9,653 nucleotides of DNA, taken from the NCBI GenBank assembly GCA_934295165.1, contig CAKRAT010000072.1, forward strand, positions 1-9,653. The letters run 5' to 3'. The translations under genes and the position numbers were made by a program. This stretch comes from an uncultured Dorea sp. (lineage in GTDB: Bacteria > Bacillota > Clostridia > Lachnospirales > Lachnospiraceae). The notes under the pieces are model-generated. The model worked only from the letters and a program-made list of their open reading frames with translations. It was not told the origin of the DNA and did not search any database. Shown here one piece after another: positions 1-6,701 of the stretch. Position 1 is the stretch's first letter, and every line of letters starts with the position of its first letter.

Positions 1-155
1 CCTACCGCCGCCAGTGCCGCATTACCGACAAATTTCCCGACGATCACCGTATCTGCCATATTATAAAACTGCTGAAAAATATTACCGATAAAGATCGGCA
101 TTGTAAAATTAAAAATGATCTTCCCGGGGCTGCCGGCCGTCATATCTTTTTCCAT
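1..155 (-). CDS. MATE family efflux transporter, N-terminal part (cut by window edge)
   Basis: Only the first 51 codons are inside the window. The translation begins MEKDMTAGSPGKIIFNFTMP and continues with a segment containing GNIFQQFYNMADTVIVGKF and ending NAALAAVG. This matches the usual start of MATE multidrug/Na+ antiporters: an MT-x-GSP-x-K leader, then the first transmembrane helix with a Q-x-x-YN-x-x-D-x-x-I-V-G motif. MATE proteins are about 450 residues with 12 membrane helices and export cationic drugs using Na+ or H+ gradients. The start at 155 is chosen because an AAGGAGG ribosome binding site (164-170) lies 8 bases upstream; an internal ATG at 143 is less well placed. The substrate cannot be told. 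Confidence 0.88.
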   Translation of the reverse strand, partial: MEKDMTAGSPGKIIFNFTMPIFIGNIFQQFYNMADTVIVGKFVGNAALAAV

Positions 156-272
156 CCTGTTTTCCTCCTTTTCCTGTGTCTTTTTTGTATCATTCTTTTC
201 CAGTTACTTTCTTTTTCAATATGTTTACGTTAAGAAAAGACCCTGTTTTTCAGTCATTCATTGGCATATTTT

Positions 273-437
273 TCACCGGTACATTTTGGACAGCAGACAG
301 GCAGGAGCTCCGACGAAGGAAATATCGATCATCTTACCATCTACGGTAAATATACCGATTCCTTTTGCTTTCTTGTCATCGATCTCTTTTACAACTTTCC
401 CTGCAAAGATGATATCTTTCTGAGAAGATGTGAAGGA
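273..437 (-). pseudogene. C-terminal remnant resembling citrate lyase beta subunit (CitE / HpcH-HpaI aldolase family)
   Basis: Directly after the signal peptidase stop codon, the same reading frame stays open for 54 codons with no start codon near its beginning. It reads SFTSSQKDIIFAGKVVKEID, then KAKGIGIFTVDGKMIDISF and ends KMYR before TGA. The pattern F-T-P-S-x-K-x-I followed by K-G-x-G-(I/V)-x-x-x-x-GKM-(I/V)-D is what I recall from the C-terminus of CitE-type lyases (about 290-300 residues), where GKM(I/V)D lies in the last helix region. The first ~240 residues, including the acyl-CoA and Mg2+ binding sites, are absent, so this is a dead fragment. The family call is from memory of the motif; coding-like character is clear but identity is moderate. 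Confidence 0.45.
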
Positions 438-1022
438 TTAATTTACAAATCCGATTTTATTAAGTGGCCAGTATCGGAATCCTGCCTTTGCCAGAACCGT
501 TTCTTTCTTTACATACATATTGTTCCAGTATCTGGAATCCAGACTGTTATTCCGATTATCTCCCATTACAAAATAACTGTCTTCCGGGACTTCATAGGGT
601 CCGAAACTACCTGTCATCTCTTCCGGACAGAAACTTATTGCTTGTATCTGCTCTTTTCCATCAATGTAAACCTTTCCATCTTCTACAGTAACAGTCTCTC
701 CCGGCAGTCCGATTACACGCTTGATAAAAATTTTAGACGGATCATCTGGATATTTGAAGATTACAATGTCATATCTTTTCGGATCATCTTTTATATATGC
801 CAGACGGTTTCCCAGTACCCGGTCTCCCTTCATAATCGTATCCTGCATGGATTCCGACGGAATCACTGCGTTGATATACACCAGCTTGTTCATCGCAAAT
901 ACAACACAGAATATAATTAAAAATGTCTTCAGATAATCCCATATCGCAGCCATGCCAGTCAGCTCTTCCTTCTCTTTTCTTCTTTTCTTCCTCCGCTTTT
1001 TGTTGTTATCTCTGTCTTTCAC
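438..1022 (-). CDS. lepB: Signal peptidase I (S26 family)
   Basis: Membrane serine/lysine protease that removes signal peptides from exported proteins on the outer face of the membrane; 194 residues, the size of the short Gram-positive SipS-type enzymes. After a very basic cytoplasmic tail (residues 1-20, almost all K/R/E/D/N) there is one membrane helix at about 27-49. The catalytic serine is in IPSESM (Ser58) and the general-base lysine in FIKRVIGLPG (Lys101). The conserved box GDNRNNSLDSR lies at 154-164. The start codon is GTG at 1022 with an AAGGGG ribosome binding site about 8-9 bases upstream; the nearby ATG is followed by an early stop, and ATG at residue 24 would remove the basic tail. 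It lies 47 bases downstream of the DUF1810 gene on the same strand and may be cotranscribed with it. A CitE-like remnant begins right after its stop codon. Confidence 0.95.
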   Translation of the reverse strand: MKDRDNNKKRRKKRRKEKEELTGMAAIWDYLKTFLIIFCVVFAMNKLVYINAVIPSESMQDTIMKGDRVLGNRLAYIKDDPKRYDIVIFKYPDDPSKIFIKRVIGLPGETVTVEDGKVYIDGKEQIQAISFCPEEMTGSFGPYEVPEDSYFVMGDNRNNSLDSRYWNNMYVKKETVLAKAGFRYWPLNKIGFVN

Positions 1023-1069
1023 TTAGACATCCCCTTTTTTATTACTTATTACTTTTGCTCCTGATTCAA

Positions 1070-1699
1070 TCACATTCTGAGCATTATTCCGTCGGGACTT
1101 ACTGCAACTTCGCTTCCCTCGGCAATTTCCTTTCGGTACAGCTCAGCATCCGAAATCTCCAGCTCTATCTCTTCTTCACTTTTTAAGTTCATAATTGTCA
1201 CCTTCTCCATCGGTTCCACACCATCCGGACATCCCTCGCAGCCAAAATCCGGCTCATCGATTCTCATCACCAGATGGCCCATATCCAGGATATCTACCGT
1301 CCGTGCATCCAGTTTACTTTCAAAATACTTATCCAGTACTTTTAAGAATACTTCATTCTTCTTTGTCGCCAATGCGAATAATGTCATCGAGGAACGCAGC
1401 TTCATATCATCCGGCCATCCCATTACCTGTGTTGCATCATCCGATTCCAGTTCCAGCAATGCTTCTGATATTTCTCTCAGACGACCGCCCGTTACCGGAT
1501 TTTCCATATATTCTTTCGCTTCTTCGTAGTCTTCAATAGCGTAGTACATTGCAGTACCACTACTGCCAAGTCCCTGAATCTGCGGGAAAATGTACCACAT
1601 CCAACAACTTCTCTTATGCCCTTTTCTAATCTCTGCAAGAGCCGTTCTGTAATCCGACTCCTGTGCTTTTATAAACCTCTCCACTTTATTCTCTCTCAT
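1070..1699 (-). CDS. DUF1810 family protein with C-terminal extension
   Basis: A 209-residue protein whose first ~140 residues match DUF1810: F-x-x-AQ-x-x-x-Y at 9-17, RSCWMWYIFPQIQGLG at 30-45, the YAI and EA helix around 53-61, G-GRL at 71-74, and the signature KLRSSMTLFA at 100-109. DUF1810 is sometimes mislabelled calpastatin; its biochemical role is not known to me. From about residue 148 a further ~60 residues follow, beginning EPDFGCEGCPDG and rich in acidic and beta-type sequence (EEEIELEISDAELY). This lies outside the usual DUF1810 core and looks like a small separate beta domain with two closely spaced cysteines (154, 157). Start supported by GGAGG (1709-1713) 9 bases upstream. It is the first gene of a likely two-gene unit with signal peptidase. 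Confidence 0.85.
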   Translation of the reverse strand: MRENKVERFIKAQESDYRTALAEIRKGHKRSCWMWYIFPQIQGLGSSGTAMYYAIEDYEEAKEYMENPVTGGRLREISEALLELESDDATQVMGWPDDMKLRSSMTLFALATKKNEVFLKVLDKYFESKLDARTVDILDMGHLVMRIDEPDFGCEGCPDGVEPMEKVTIMNLKSEEEIELEISDAELYRKEIAEGSEVAVSPDGIMLRM

Positions 1700-1809
1700 T
1701 CTTCTGAACCTCCAGTTCGTACATCCACACTTTAAAATGCCAGATTTTCACAAAGAACCTGACACCGGCAGCTTCTCTTACATACTTATGTCTCTATGCA
1801 CCCTTATGT

Positions 1810-1839
1810 ATTCTACCATAGTTTCCTGTGTTATGTATA
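1810..1839 (-). promoter_or_regulatory. Likely sigma-A promoter for the DUF1810-lepB unit
   Basis: Read on the minus strand, TATACA (1834-1839, 4 of 6 to TTGACA), an 18-base spacer, then TAGAAT (1810-1815) preceded by TGG, which makes an extended -10 element (TGn). The expected transcript would start near 1803 and have a ~100-base leader before the ATG at 1699. Pattern seen by eye only. Confidence 0.5.
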
Positions 1840-1915
1840 CACAAAACAACAGAACCGCCCCATTTTCTTTACTGGCTTTTCCCCTGGATCTTTCTCAGAA
1901 TCTTTCAAAAAATTC

Positions 1916-1944
1916 TTGCTTTCCATTATTCACTACGTTATAAT
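1916..1944 (+). promoter_or_regulatory. Sigma-A promoter driving the TPP riboswitch and thiC
   Basis: TTGCTT (1916-1921) and a perfect TATAAT (1939-1944) with a 17-base spacer. The transcript would begin near 1951, about 12 bases before the first paired strand of the TPP aptamer, which is the expected arrangement for a riboswitch-controlled transcript. Confidence 0.75.
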
Positions 1945-1962
1945 AAAGTTCGGACAAAGTTC

Positions 1963-2058
1963 ATAAAAACAGGGGAGCTGGTGAAAGCCGGCTGAGAGGA
2001 AGCGTAGTTCCGTTTCGACCCTTTACCTGATTTGGATAATGCCAACGGAGGGATTTAT
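1963..2058 (+). ncRNA. TPP riboswitch (THI element)
   Basis: Contains the conserved THI-box blocks: AGGGGAGC at 1971-1978, GCTGAGAGGA at 1991-2000, ACCCTTTACCTGATTTGG around 2018-2035 and GATAATGCCAACGGAGGGA ending at 2053. The outer helix P1 is formed by ATAAA (1963-1967) and TTTAT (2054-2058). The aptamer binds thiamine pyrophosphate. It sits between the promoter and an intrinsic terminator, and upstream of thiC, so control is most likely by premature transcription termination when TPP is abundant. The family assignment is very secure; the switching mechanism is inferred from the terminator. Confidence 0.96.
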
Positions 2059-2076
2059 ACCATGTATTGAGTTGAT

Positions 2077-2106
2077 AGAGATGCCCCCGCATCTCTTCTT
2101 TTTTTT
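2077..2106 (+). terminator. Intrinsic terminator of the TPP riboswitch expression platform
   Basis: Perfect 8-bp stem AGAGATGC (2077-2084) / GCATCTCT (2089-2096) closed by a CCCC loop and followed by TCTTTTTTTT. It begins 18 bases after the aptamer, the expected position of a TPP-controlled attenuator. I could not identify the competing anti-terminator strand by eye. Confidence 0.88.
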
Positions 2107-2119
2107 ACATAGAACTACT

Positions 2120-2151
2120 AAAACCTCTTTTTATATCGGACGGAGGTTTTT
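2120..2151 (+). terminator. Second, weaker terminator-like hairpin in the thiC leader
   Basis: AAAACCTC (2120-2127) can pair with GAGGTTTT (2143-2150), with an A run before the stem and five T on the 3' side. The loop is 15 bases and only four pairs are G-C, so it is weaker than the hairpin at 2077. It may be a back-up terminator or just a symmetric AT-rich stretch. Confidence 0.35.
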
Positions 2152-2490
2152 GTATTATCCAAACCACCAGCGACACACCGGGGACACCACCTTGTACCGC
2201 TTAACAAAATTCAAAATGTAACGCTATACAAATAACATTAAACAATCTACTTATCATTCTGATTCGTACATTGCATCAATTGTTACATTTTGAGCAGTAT
2301 CGGATCATTCTATCCGGATACAGGCGTCGGCAGATTTTATATAATTTTTACGGTAGATTCCGGAATGTTTTGCTATATCTTTTTATATATTTATTTTATG
2401 TCACGATACAGCATTTTCTGGATATATCTTCTATGCAGTTTGTTGACGCCCAATTATATTTTATATTTCACACAAACGGAGGCAAAAAGC
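2152..2490 (+). other. Long untranslated thiC leader with a 12-bp inverted repeat
   Basis: About 340 bases between the attenuator and the thiC start carry no gene I can support. The thiC frame is open for 67 codons upstream of the chosen start, but that stretch is an AT-rich run of F/Y/I/L without a good ribosome binding site, so I treat it as non-coding. The one clear structure is an inverted repeat: TCAAAATGTAAC (2211-2222) and GTTACATTTTGA (2282-2293), separated by 59 bases. A TTGACG at 2443-2448 has no properly spaced -10, so I do not call a second promoter. Confidence 0.5.
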
Positions 2491-3801
2491 ATGAGAAATT
2501 ACACAACGCAGATGGATGCCGCAAGAAAAGGTATCGTAACACCAGAACTGGAAATCGTAGCCAGAAAAGAAAATATGACAAACGAAGCACTTATGGAACT
2601 CGTCGCAGAAGGTAAGGTTGCCATCTGTGCCAACAAGAATCACACCAGTCTTGATCCTGAAGGTGTCGGAAGCATGCTCCGTACCAAGATCAATGTAAAC
2701 CTGGGTGTATCCCGTGACTGTAAGGATTATAACATCGAGATGGAAAAAGTTATGAGTGCTGTCAGTCTCGGAGCTGAAGCTATCATGGACTTATCAAGTC
2801 ACGGCAACACACAGCCATTCCGCCAGAAACTGACACATGAATGCCCGGCTATGATTGGCACAGTTCCTGTATACGACAGCGTCATCCACTACCAGAGAGA
2901 TCTTGCAACTCTGACTGCACAGGACTTCATCGATGTTGTCCGTCTTCATGCAGAGGACGGTGTAGACTTTGTAACTCTGCACTGTGGAATCACACGCAAG
3001 ACGATTGATCAGATAAGAAAACACAAACGTAAAATGAACATCGTAAGCCGTGGCGGAAGCCTCGTATTTGCATGGATGTGTATGACAGGAGAAGAAAATC
3101 CATTCTATGAGCACTATGATGAAATTCTTGATATCTGTGAAGAATATGACGTTACAATTTCTCTTGGTGATGCCTGCCGTCCGGGATGTCTTGCCGACGC
3201 TACCGATGTATGTCAGATTGAAGAACTGGTACGCTTAGGTGAACTCACAAAACGTGCATGGGATCACAATGTACAGGTCATGGTAGAAGGACCTGGGCAT
3301 GTACCGCTTGATCAGGTTGCTGCTAACATGAAAGTACAGCAGAGCATCTGCATGGGTGCTCCGTTCTATGTACTTGGACCTCTGGTTACAGACATTGCTC
3401 CTGGATATGACCACATCACTTCTGCCATCGGTGGTGCTGTTGCTGCCATGAACGGTGCTGCATTCTTGTGCTATGTAACACCGGCTGAGCATCTGGCTCT
3501 CCCGAATGTCGATGATGTAAAGCAGGGAATCATTGCTTCCAAGATTGCCGCTCACGCTGCCGATATTGCAAAAGGTATCCCTGGAGCGCGAGATATCGAT
3601 GACAAGATGGCTGAAGCACGCCAGAAACTTGACTGGGAAGCGCAGTATGCATGTGCTTTGGATCCAGAAACAGCCAAGGCAATCCGCGACAGCCGAAGTC
3701 CTGAAGATGACCACAGTGATACTTGCAGTATGTGTGGTAAGTTCTGTGCGGTAAGAAGTATGAACAAGGCATTAGCCGGGGAATATATTGATATTCTTTA
3801 G
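2491..3801 (+). CDS. thiC: Phosphomethylpyrimidine synthase ThiC
   Basis: Radical-SAM enzyme that rearranges aminoimidazole ribotide into HMP phosphate, the pyrimidine half of thiamine. The 436-residue product is the short form without the extra N-terminal domain of the E. coli type. Signature stretches include NLGVSRD near residue 70, [51 protein letters not shown] and [19 protein letters not shown]. The iron-sulfur cluster cysteines near the C-terminus are Cys412, Cys415 and Cys419 (CSMCGKFC), a CX2CX3C spacing rather than the CX2CX4C of E. coli. The ATG at 2491 is chosen over longer open frame because CGGAGG lies 8-9 bases upstream and homology starts there ([14 protein letters not shown]). 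Regulated by the upstream TPP riboswitch; no other thi gene follows in this window. Confidence 0.98.
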   Translation: MRNYTTQMDAARKGIVTPELEIVARKENMTNEALMELVAEGKVAICANKNHTSLDPEGVGSMLRTKINVNLGVSRDCKDYNIEMEKVMSAVSLGAEAIMDLSSHGNTQPFRQKLTHECPAMIGTVPVYDSVIHYQRDLATLTAQDFIDVVRLHAEDGVDFVTLHCGITRKTIDQIRKHKRKMNIVSRGGSLVFAWMCMTGEENPFYEHYDEILDICEEYDVTISLGDACRPGCLADATDVCQIEELVRLGELTKRAWDHNVQVMVEGPGHVPLDQVAANMKVQQSICMGAPFYVLGPLVTDIAPGYDHITSAIGGAVAAMNGAAFLCYVTPAEHLALPNVDDVKQGIIASKIAAHAADIAKGIPGARDIDDKMAEARQKLDWEAQYACALDPETAKAIRDSRSPEDDHSDTCSMCGKFCAVRSMNKALAGEYIDIL

Positions 3802-3819
3802 TTGGGATTTAATGTATCA

Positions 3820-3861
3820 GACTGGCTGCGGAATTTCATTCATTGACTTCCGCATCCAGTC
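3820..3861 (+). repeat. Stable hairpin after thiC
   Basis: GACTGGCTGCGGAA (3820-3833) pairs with TTCCGCATCCAGTC (3848-3861) with a single mismatch and a 14-base loop. No T run follows, so it may protect the mRNA 3' end or form part of the termination region together with the next hairpin. Confidence 0.6.
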
Positions 3862-3872
3862 ACGACTTGAAG

Positions 3873-3936
3873 AAAACAGTATAAAGTGGTTCTAGTGAAT
3901 GTGGAATGTCCCAAGAAAAACTTTATACTGTTTTTT
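3873..3936 (+). terminator. Bidirectional terminator between thiC and the convergent CoA-transferase gene
   Basis: A perfect 15-bp inverted repeat: AAAACAGTATAAAGT (3873-3887) and ACTTTATACTGTTTT (3920-3934), followed by more T on the plus strand (TTTTTT in total). The 32-base loop is longer than usual. Read on the minus strand the 3' arm ends in TTTT, so it can serve both convergent genes. Confidence 0.65.
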
Positions 3937-3967
3937 CAAAGATCGAGAGGCCAATAAAGTTAATGAA

Positions 3968-5479
3968 TTAAATTTCCACCTCAAATGGCAGCCTGTCCAT
4001 GATATCCTTCTGCATATCTACCCCCGGATACACCTCTATCAGTTTCAGACCTTTTGGTGTCAGTCGGAATACGCAGCGTTCTGTTACGTACAGGACTTTC
4101 TGTCCATTTTCTATTGCACGTTTTGCAGAGAAGCTTACGCTGCTGACTTTCTCTACGAATTTTGAGATTTCTCCTTCTTTCTGAATTGTCACTACACCTT
4201 TTTCCTGTGTAACTTCCAGACCTTTTGCATTAAATGTCATACAGAATACAACCGTTGGTGTCTTTGCCGTAATATTTGCAAATCCTCCGATTCCAGCAAA
4301 TGCTCCCGGGCCTCTGTGTGCATTGATATTACCGTATTTATCTACTTCCAGTGCTCCCATAAAGCAGATATCCAGTCCTCCGTTATCATATAGGTCAAAC
4401 TGGTTCGCCATATCATAGACTGACGCTGCACCGATCATGGCTCCGAATGCTTCTCCCGATACAGGAAATCCTCCAATACCGCCGGATTCTACCGTAAGCG
4501 TTACCATATCAAGCATACCACTTTTTCTTGCATAACGGGATACCATCTCCGGAATTCCAATTCCGATATTAACGATATCATCCACCCTGAGTTCCTGGGC
4601 AGCTCTTTTACCGATGATATTTCCGATTACACTGTTCTTCCGGGGTTTTGCCGATACATTGTCAATCTTTTCACTCCATGTATACCAGTCCTTATAAGAG
4701 ATTTCAAAACTTCCTGTAAGTGCGGTATATGCTTCATTTCTCTCTTCCGGCTCCGCCACAACAATTGCATCGACCAGGCAGCCCGGAATGATAGCATTAC
4801 GCGGACGGGACGGCGTATCTACCAGTCTGTCTACCTGTACGATTACTTTTCCTCTATTGGCCTTTACCGCCTGACAGATGGAAAGCGCATCACCAGACAT
4901 AAACATATCATCAAATGTAATATTTCCCTTTCTGTCTGCTGCCGTTCCCTTGATCAGTGCGATCGTAATCTTCGGAAGCTTGTAATACAAGAATTCATCC
5001 CCGTCTACTTCCACATGTTTTACCAGTGAATCATCGATTGAAATTCGGTTAATACCAGGACCTTCCCTTCTTGGATCAACAAAAATGTCCAGTCCGACTT
5101 TCGAAAGGGCTCCCGGGAGTCCTCCTGCTTGTGCACGAATTGCATGGGAAATGCATCCAAGCGGCAGATTATACGCTTCAAACCGATCTTCCAACACCAG
5201 TTTCTTCGTACTCATCATTGCTCCAAAGTGTCCACAGATCAGCTTGTCTACCGCACCCTCTCTGATATATCCTTCTGCATTGTGCTCCGCATCCCAGACA
5301 CCGAATCCCGCACTGGATACGATTGTCAGATGTGTCGGAGACTGCATCTTCTGGTATCTCCGGTAGATAGCTTCGTGAAGCTCTGTCGGGTTCTCTATTC
5401 CTACAAACGAATTGACACAGATACAGTCCCCGTCCCTGATCAGACGGATGGCTTCATCTGCACTCATGATTTCATACAT
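3968..5479 (-). CDS. Fused acyl-CoA:acetate/propionate CoA-transferase (family I)
   Basis: A 503-residue protein joining the alpha and beta halves of a family I CoA-transferase in one chain, as in propionate CoA-transferase (Pct) and YdiF. These cytoplasmic enzymes move CoA between short-chain acyl-CoA and acetate or related acids through a glutamyl-CoA thioester. The N-terminal half carries GFGVWDAEHNAEG (58-70) and the oxyanion region LPLGCISHAIRAQAGG (105-120). The C-terminal half starts near 285 with NIGIGIPE (304-311), and the catalytic glutamate is expected in TVESGGIGG, Glu331. A GPGAFAGIGGF stretch is typical of the acyl-CoA binding beta half. Length is near the family norm of about 510-520. 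AAAGGAG lies about 10 bases before the ATG. Acyl specificity (propionate, acetoacetate, butyrate, lactate) cannot be decided from sequence by eye. Confidence 0.9.
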   Translation of the reverse strand: MYEIMSADEAIRLIRDGDCICVNSFVGIENPTELHEAIYRRYQKMQSPTHLTIVSSAGFGVWDAEHNAEGYIREGAVDKLICGHFGAMMSTKKLVLEDRFEAYNLPLGCISHAIRAQAGGLPGALSKVGLDIFVDPRREGPGINRISIDDSLVKHVEVDGDEFLYYKLPKITIALIKGTAADRKGNITFDDMFMSGDALSICQAVKANRGKVIVQVDRLVDTPSRPRNAIIPGCLVDAIVVAEPEERNEAYTALTGSFEISYKDWYTWSEKIDNVSAKPRKNSVIGNIIGKRAAQELRVDDIVNIGIGIPEMVSRYARKSGMLDMVTLTVESGGIGGFPVSGEAFGAMIGAASVYDMANQFDLYDNGGLDICFMGALEVDKYGNINAHRGPGAFAGIGGFANITAKTPTVVFCMTFNAKGLEVTQEKGVVTIQKEGEISKFVEKVSSVSFSAKRAIENGQKVLYVTERCVFRLTPKGLKLIEVYPGVDMQKDIMDRLPFEVEI

Positions 5480-5523
5480 ACTTTTCTAACTCCTTTAACT
5501 TTTGTACTGATAAAAAACAATTA

Positions 5524-5551
5524 ATTATATTTTATCTTATTACATTGCTAA
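5524..5551 (-). promoter_or_regulatory. Possible promoter of the CoA-transferase gene
   Basis: Minus-strand TTAGCA (5546-5551, 4 of 6 to TTGACA), 16-base spacer, TATAAT (5524-5529), about 45 bases before the start codon. It overlaps the 3' end of the truncated acetyltransferase frame. The perfect -10 is encouraging, but the DNA here is AT-rich. Confidence 0.4.
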
Positions 5552-5786
5552 AGTCTAGTATTTCTATTTTTTTGACTAACTGTCTTCGCAGATACTTTCC
5601 TGTGCCATTCTTTAGTTCCATATTCCAGGCAGTATGCCACATTCTCTCTCTGGGATTGGAAAGGCAACCTTCAAGCATCTCCGTATATGCCTGTTTCATC
5701 TCAGGATCATTTTCTTTCTCGATCATTGCTTTCATTTCTTCATTATTTAACGGATACAAAATCAGTCTTTCACTTTCTACTTTCAT
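5532..5786 (-). pseudogene. GNAT N-acetyltransferase, N-terminal fragment
   Basis: The frame starts MKVESERLILYPL, a classic GNAT opening (first beta strand, E-R-L-x-L), and runs through WHTAWNMELKNGT at about residues 57-64. In homologues the next segment is a glycine-rich strand (VIGDLCFKG-like) leading to the acetyl-CoA binding Q/RxxGxG/A motif. Here the sequence instead turns into GKYLRRQLVKKIEILDF and stops at residue 84, so the acetyl-CoA site is missing and the protein is about half the family length (150-180). AGGAG lies 7 bases before the ATG at 5786. That ATG overlaps the stop codon of the small ORF upstream (ATGA). Probably inactive. Confidence 0.7.
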
Positions 5787-5941
5787 AACACGTCTCCTAG
5801 ATGAACTGTATAATTCTTGCAAGCTCCATAACCACAACTTTCAGCATTACTCCTCTGGACATCATATCCAACAAATCCAACTAAAGCAATTATCATAATA
5901 GTCGTTACTGTAGTTACCATATTTCCAAAATAAAGTTTCAT
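5783..5941 (-). CDS. Small putative membrane protein (52 residues), function unknown
   Basis: Reads MKLYFGNMVTTVTTIMIIAL, then a hydrophobic continuation to about residue 26 (one membrane helix), then a short polar tail with two cysteines (36 and 41) and the end HLGDVL. A strong ribosome binding site, GGAGGTAAGT, directly precedes the ATG at 5941, and the stop codon overlaps the start of the acetyltransferase fragment (ATGA), an arrangement typical of translational coupling. I recognise no family. It could be a real small protein of the former operon, or another truncated piece, given that its neighbours are all broken. Confidence 0.5.
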   Translation of the reverse strand: MKLYFGNMVTTVTTIMIIALVGFVGYDVQRSNAESCGYGACKNYTVHLGDVL

Positions 5942-5953
5942 ACTTACCTCCGA

Positions 5954-6040
5954 TCATCTTTTACCGTTATACCAACTAATCACGCCCTGCAGGTTCTGTA
6001 TCCTGACACGTTCACCACCATGCAACATCATATCCAGCAT
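5954..6040 (-). other. Unidentified short coding-like stretch
   Basis: On the minus strand a frame distinct from the KTR frame reads SEEEDMLDMMLHGGERVRIQ and ends VISWYNGKR at a TGA (5954-5956). AGGAGG (6043-6048) is only 2 bases from the first ATG and 11 from the second, so a 28- or 25-residue product is possible but unproven. The amino acid make-up looks like real protein, probably a C-terminal scrap of another gene joined to the broken KTR gene. I do not recognise the family. Confidence 0.3.
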
Positions 6041-6155
6041 ATCCTCCTCTTCCGAAGTTCGATCTGTTTGTGTCTTTTCGTAATCTCACTCTTGTTTTAT
6101 TTCCGCATACCGGACAATATACCCATTTCTGATACTCCATCTCGCCCTTGTTCAT
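6012..6155 (-). pseudogene. Cysteine-rich KTR protein, N-terminal fragment
   Basis: The 47-residue frame reads MNKGEMEYQKWVYCPVCGNK followed by TRVRLRKDT, matching the start of the cysteine-rich KTR family: W-(I/V)-x-CPxCGxKTR-x-x-(I/L)-R-x-DT. Full proteins are about 55-65 residues and have a second CPxCK pair about 15-20 residues later. Here the match ends after KDT (about 6068) and the rest (NRSNFGRGGYAGYDVAWW) lacks the second pair, so the zinc ribbon cannot close. GAGGTGA lies about 5 bases before the ATG, 9 bases after the TetR remnant stop. KTR proteins are typical passengers of clostridial mobile elements. Confidence 0.68.
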
Positions 6156-6164
6156 TTTCTCACC

Positions 6165-6450
6165 TCAAATCGGCATTTTCTGGAATCTTTTGGCAAATCT
6201 CTCTACATGCTTCTCTACCTGTTTTACTACTTCCTGTTTATTTTCTGCCCCATCATAAATACTGTACAAAAGGAAAATAGATCCGTAAAAATCCATTGCA
6301 AACTGCTTTGCATCTTCATTGTTTTCTACTATTCCAGAAAAAACAGCTTCCATGTATCGGAATGGACCTTCCGCAAGAAAATTCTTCTTCCGTCCAGTGC
6401 AGAAACTGTACTTTTGTAAACTGTCTTATCTTTTCCAAAGCAGTATTTTT
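6165..6450 (-). pseudogene. TetR-family regulator, C-terminal remnant with internal deletion/frameshift
   Basis: Two minus-strand frames together give a ligand-binding domain of TetR type. The first, about 6450-6380, reads NTALEKIRQFTKVQFLHWTE and then EEFS; the second, about 6384-6165, reads LAEGPFRYMEAVFSGIVENN and continues through AMDFYGSIFLLYSIYDGAEN to the stop. In related regulators the W-T-E-E-E-F helix is followed by about 25 residues (an FRKMLTLEQ-like helix) before the segment ending in GP; that part is missing and the frame changes at the join. The DNA-binding domain is absent. The upstream edge coincides with the end of ClpP homology at about 6447. A 62-residue ORF starting at 6353 is only the tail of this remnant. 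Confidence 0.6.
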
Positions 6451-6701
6451 ATAACCTGATCTATCAATCCATACTGTAATGCTTCACCTGCCGTCATAAA
6501 ATTATCTCTTTCCGTATCCCTGCTTATTTCCTCAATGGTTCTTCCTGTATTTTCCGCTAAAATACGATTTAAGCGTTGTTTACTTTTCTGGAGTTGGTCT
6601 GACACAATTTTAATATCTGTTACCTGTCCGCTGACACCATTTCCATGAATAGCAGGTTGATGAATCATAATTTCTGCGTTGATTGCCTTTAATTGAGACA
6701 T
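6426..6701 (-). pseudogene. ATP-dependent Clp protease proteolytic subunit, C-terminal fragment
   Basis: Residues 103-187 of the hybrid frame carry the C-terminal 85 or so residues of ClpP: AEIMIHQP with the catalytic histidine (hybrid residue 116), GQVTDIKIVSDQLQKSKQRL, the handle helix region, RDTERDNFM with the catalytic aspartate (164) and EALQYGLIDQVI. The His-to-Asp distance of 48 residues agrees with full ClpP (about 49 in E. coli). The N-terminal ~110 residues, including the nucleophilic serine in the G-x-A-S-M motif and the axial loops, are missing, so it cannot be a protease. Homology stops at about 6447, where the TetR remnant begins in another frame. Confidence 0.8.

Noticed and set aside
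261..920. 219-codon open frame on the plus strand
   Set aside because: It is antisense to signal peptidase I and the CitE-like remnant, which have clear motifs on the minus strand; its translation is cysteine/serine-rich with no family pattern.
1714..1809. Possible small gene or RNA between the DUF1810 start and its promoter
   Set aside because: No ribosome binding site, hairpin with T run or conserved motif; it is best explained as the DUF1810 mRNA leader.
2443..2467. Second thiC promoter (TTGACG with TATATT)
   Set aside because: The only TATATT boxes are 7 or 13 bases from the -35, too close for sigma-A; the riboswitch promoter at 1916-1944 is fully adequate.
2290..2490. In-frame N-terminal extension of ThiC by 67 codons
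   Set aside because: The stretch is a low-complexity run of aromatic and aliphatic residues from AT-rich DNA, has no good ribosome binding site, and ThiC homology and a strong Shine-Dalgarno both place the start at 2491.
3235..3714. 159-codon frame antisense to thiC
   Set aside because: Shadow of a highly conserved gene; no ribosome binding site or recognisable domain.
6165..6353. Stand-alone 62-residue gene
   Set aside because: Its residues continue TetR C-terminal homology from upstream of its ATG and no ribosome binding site precedes it, so it is only the tail of the TetR remnant.
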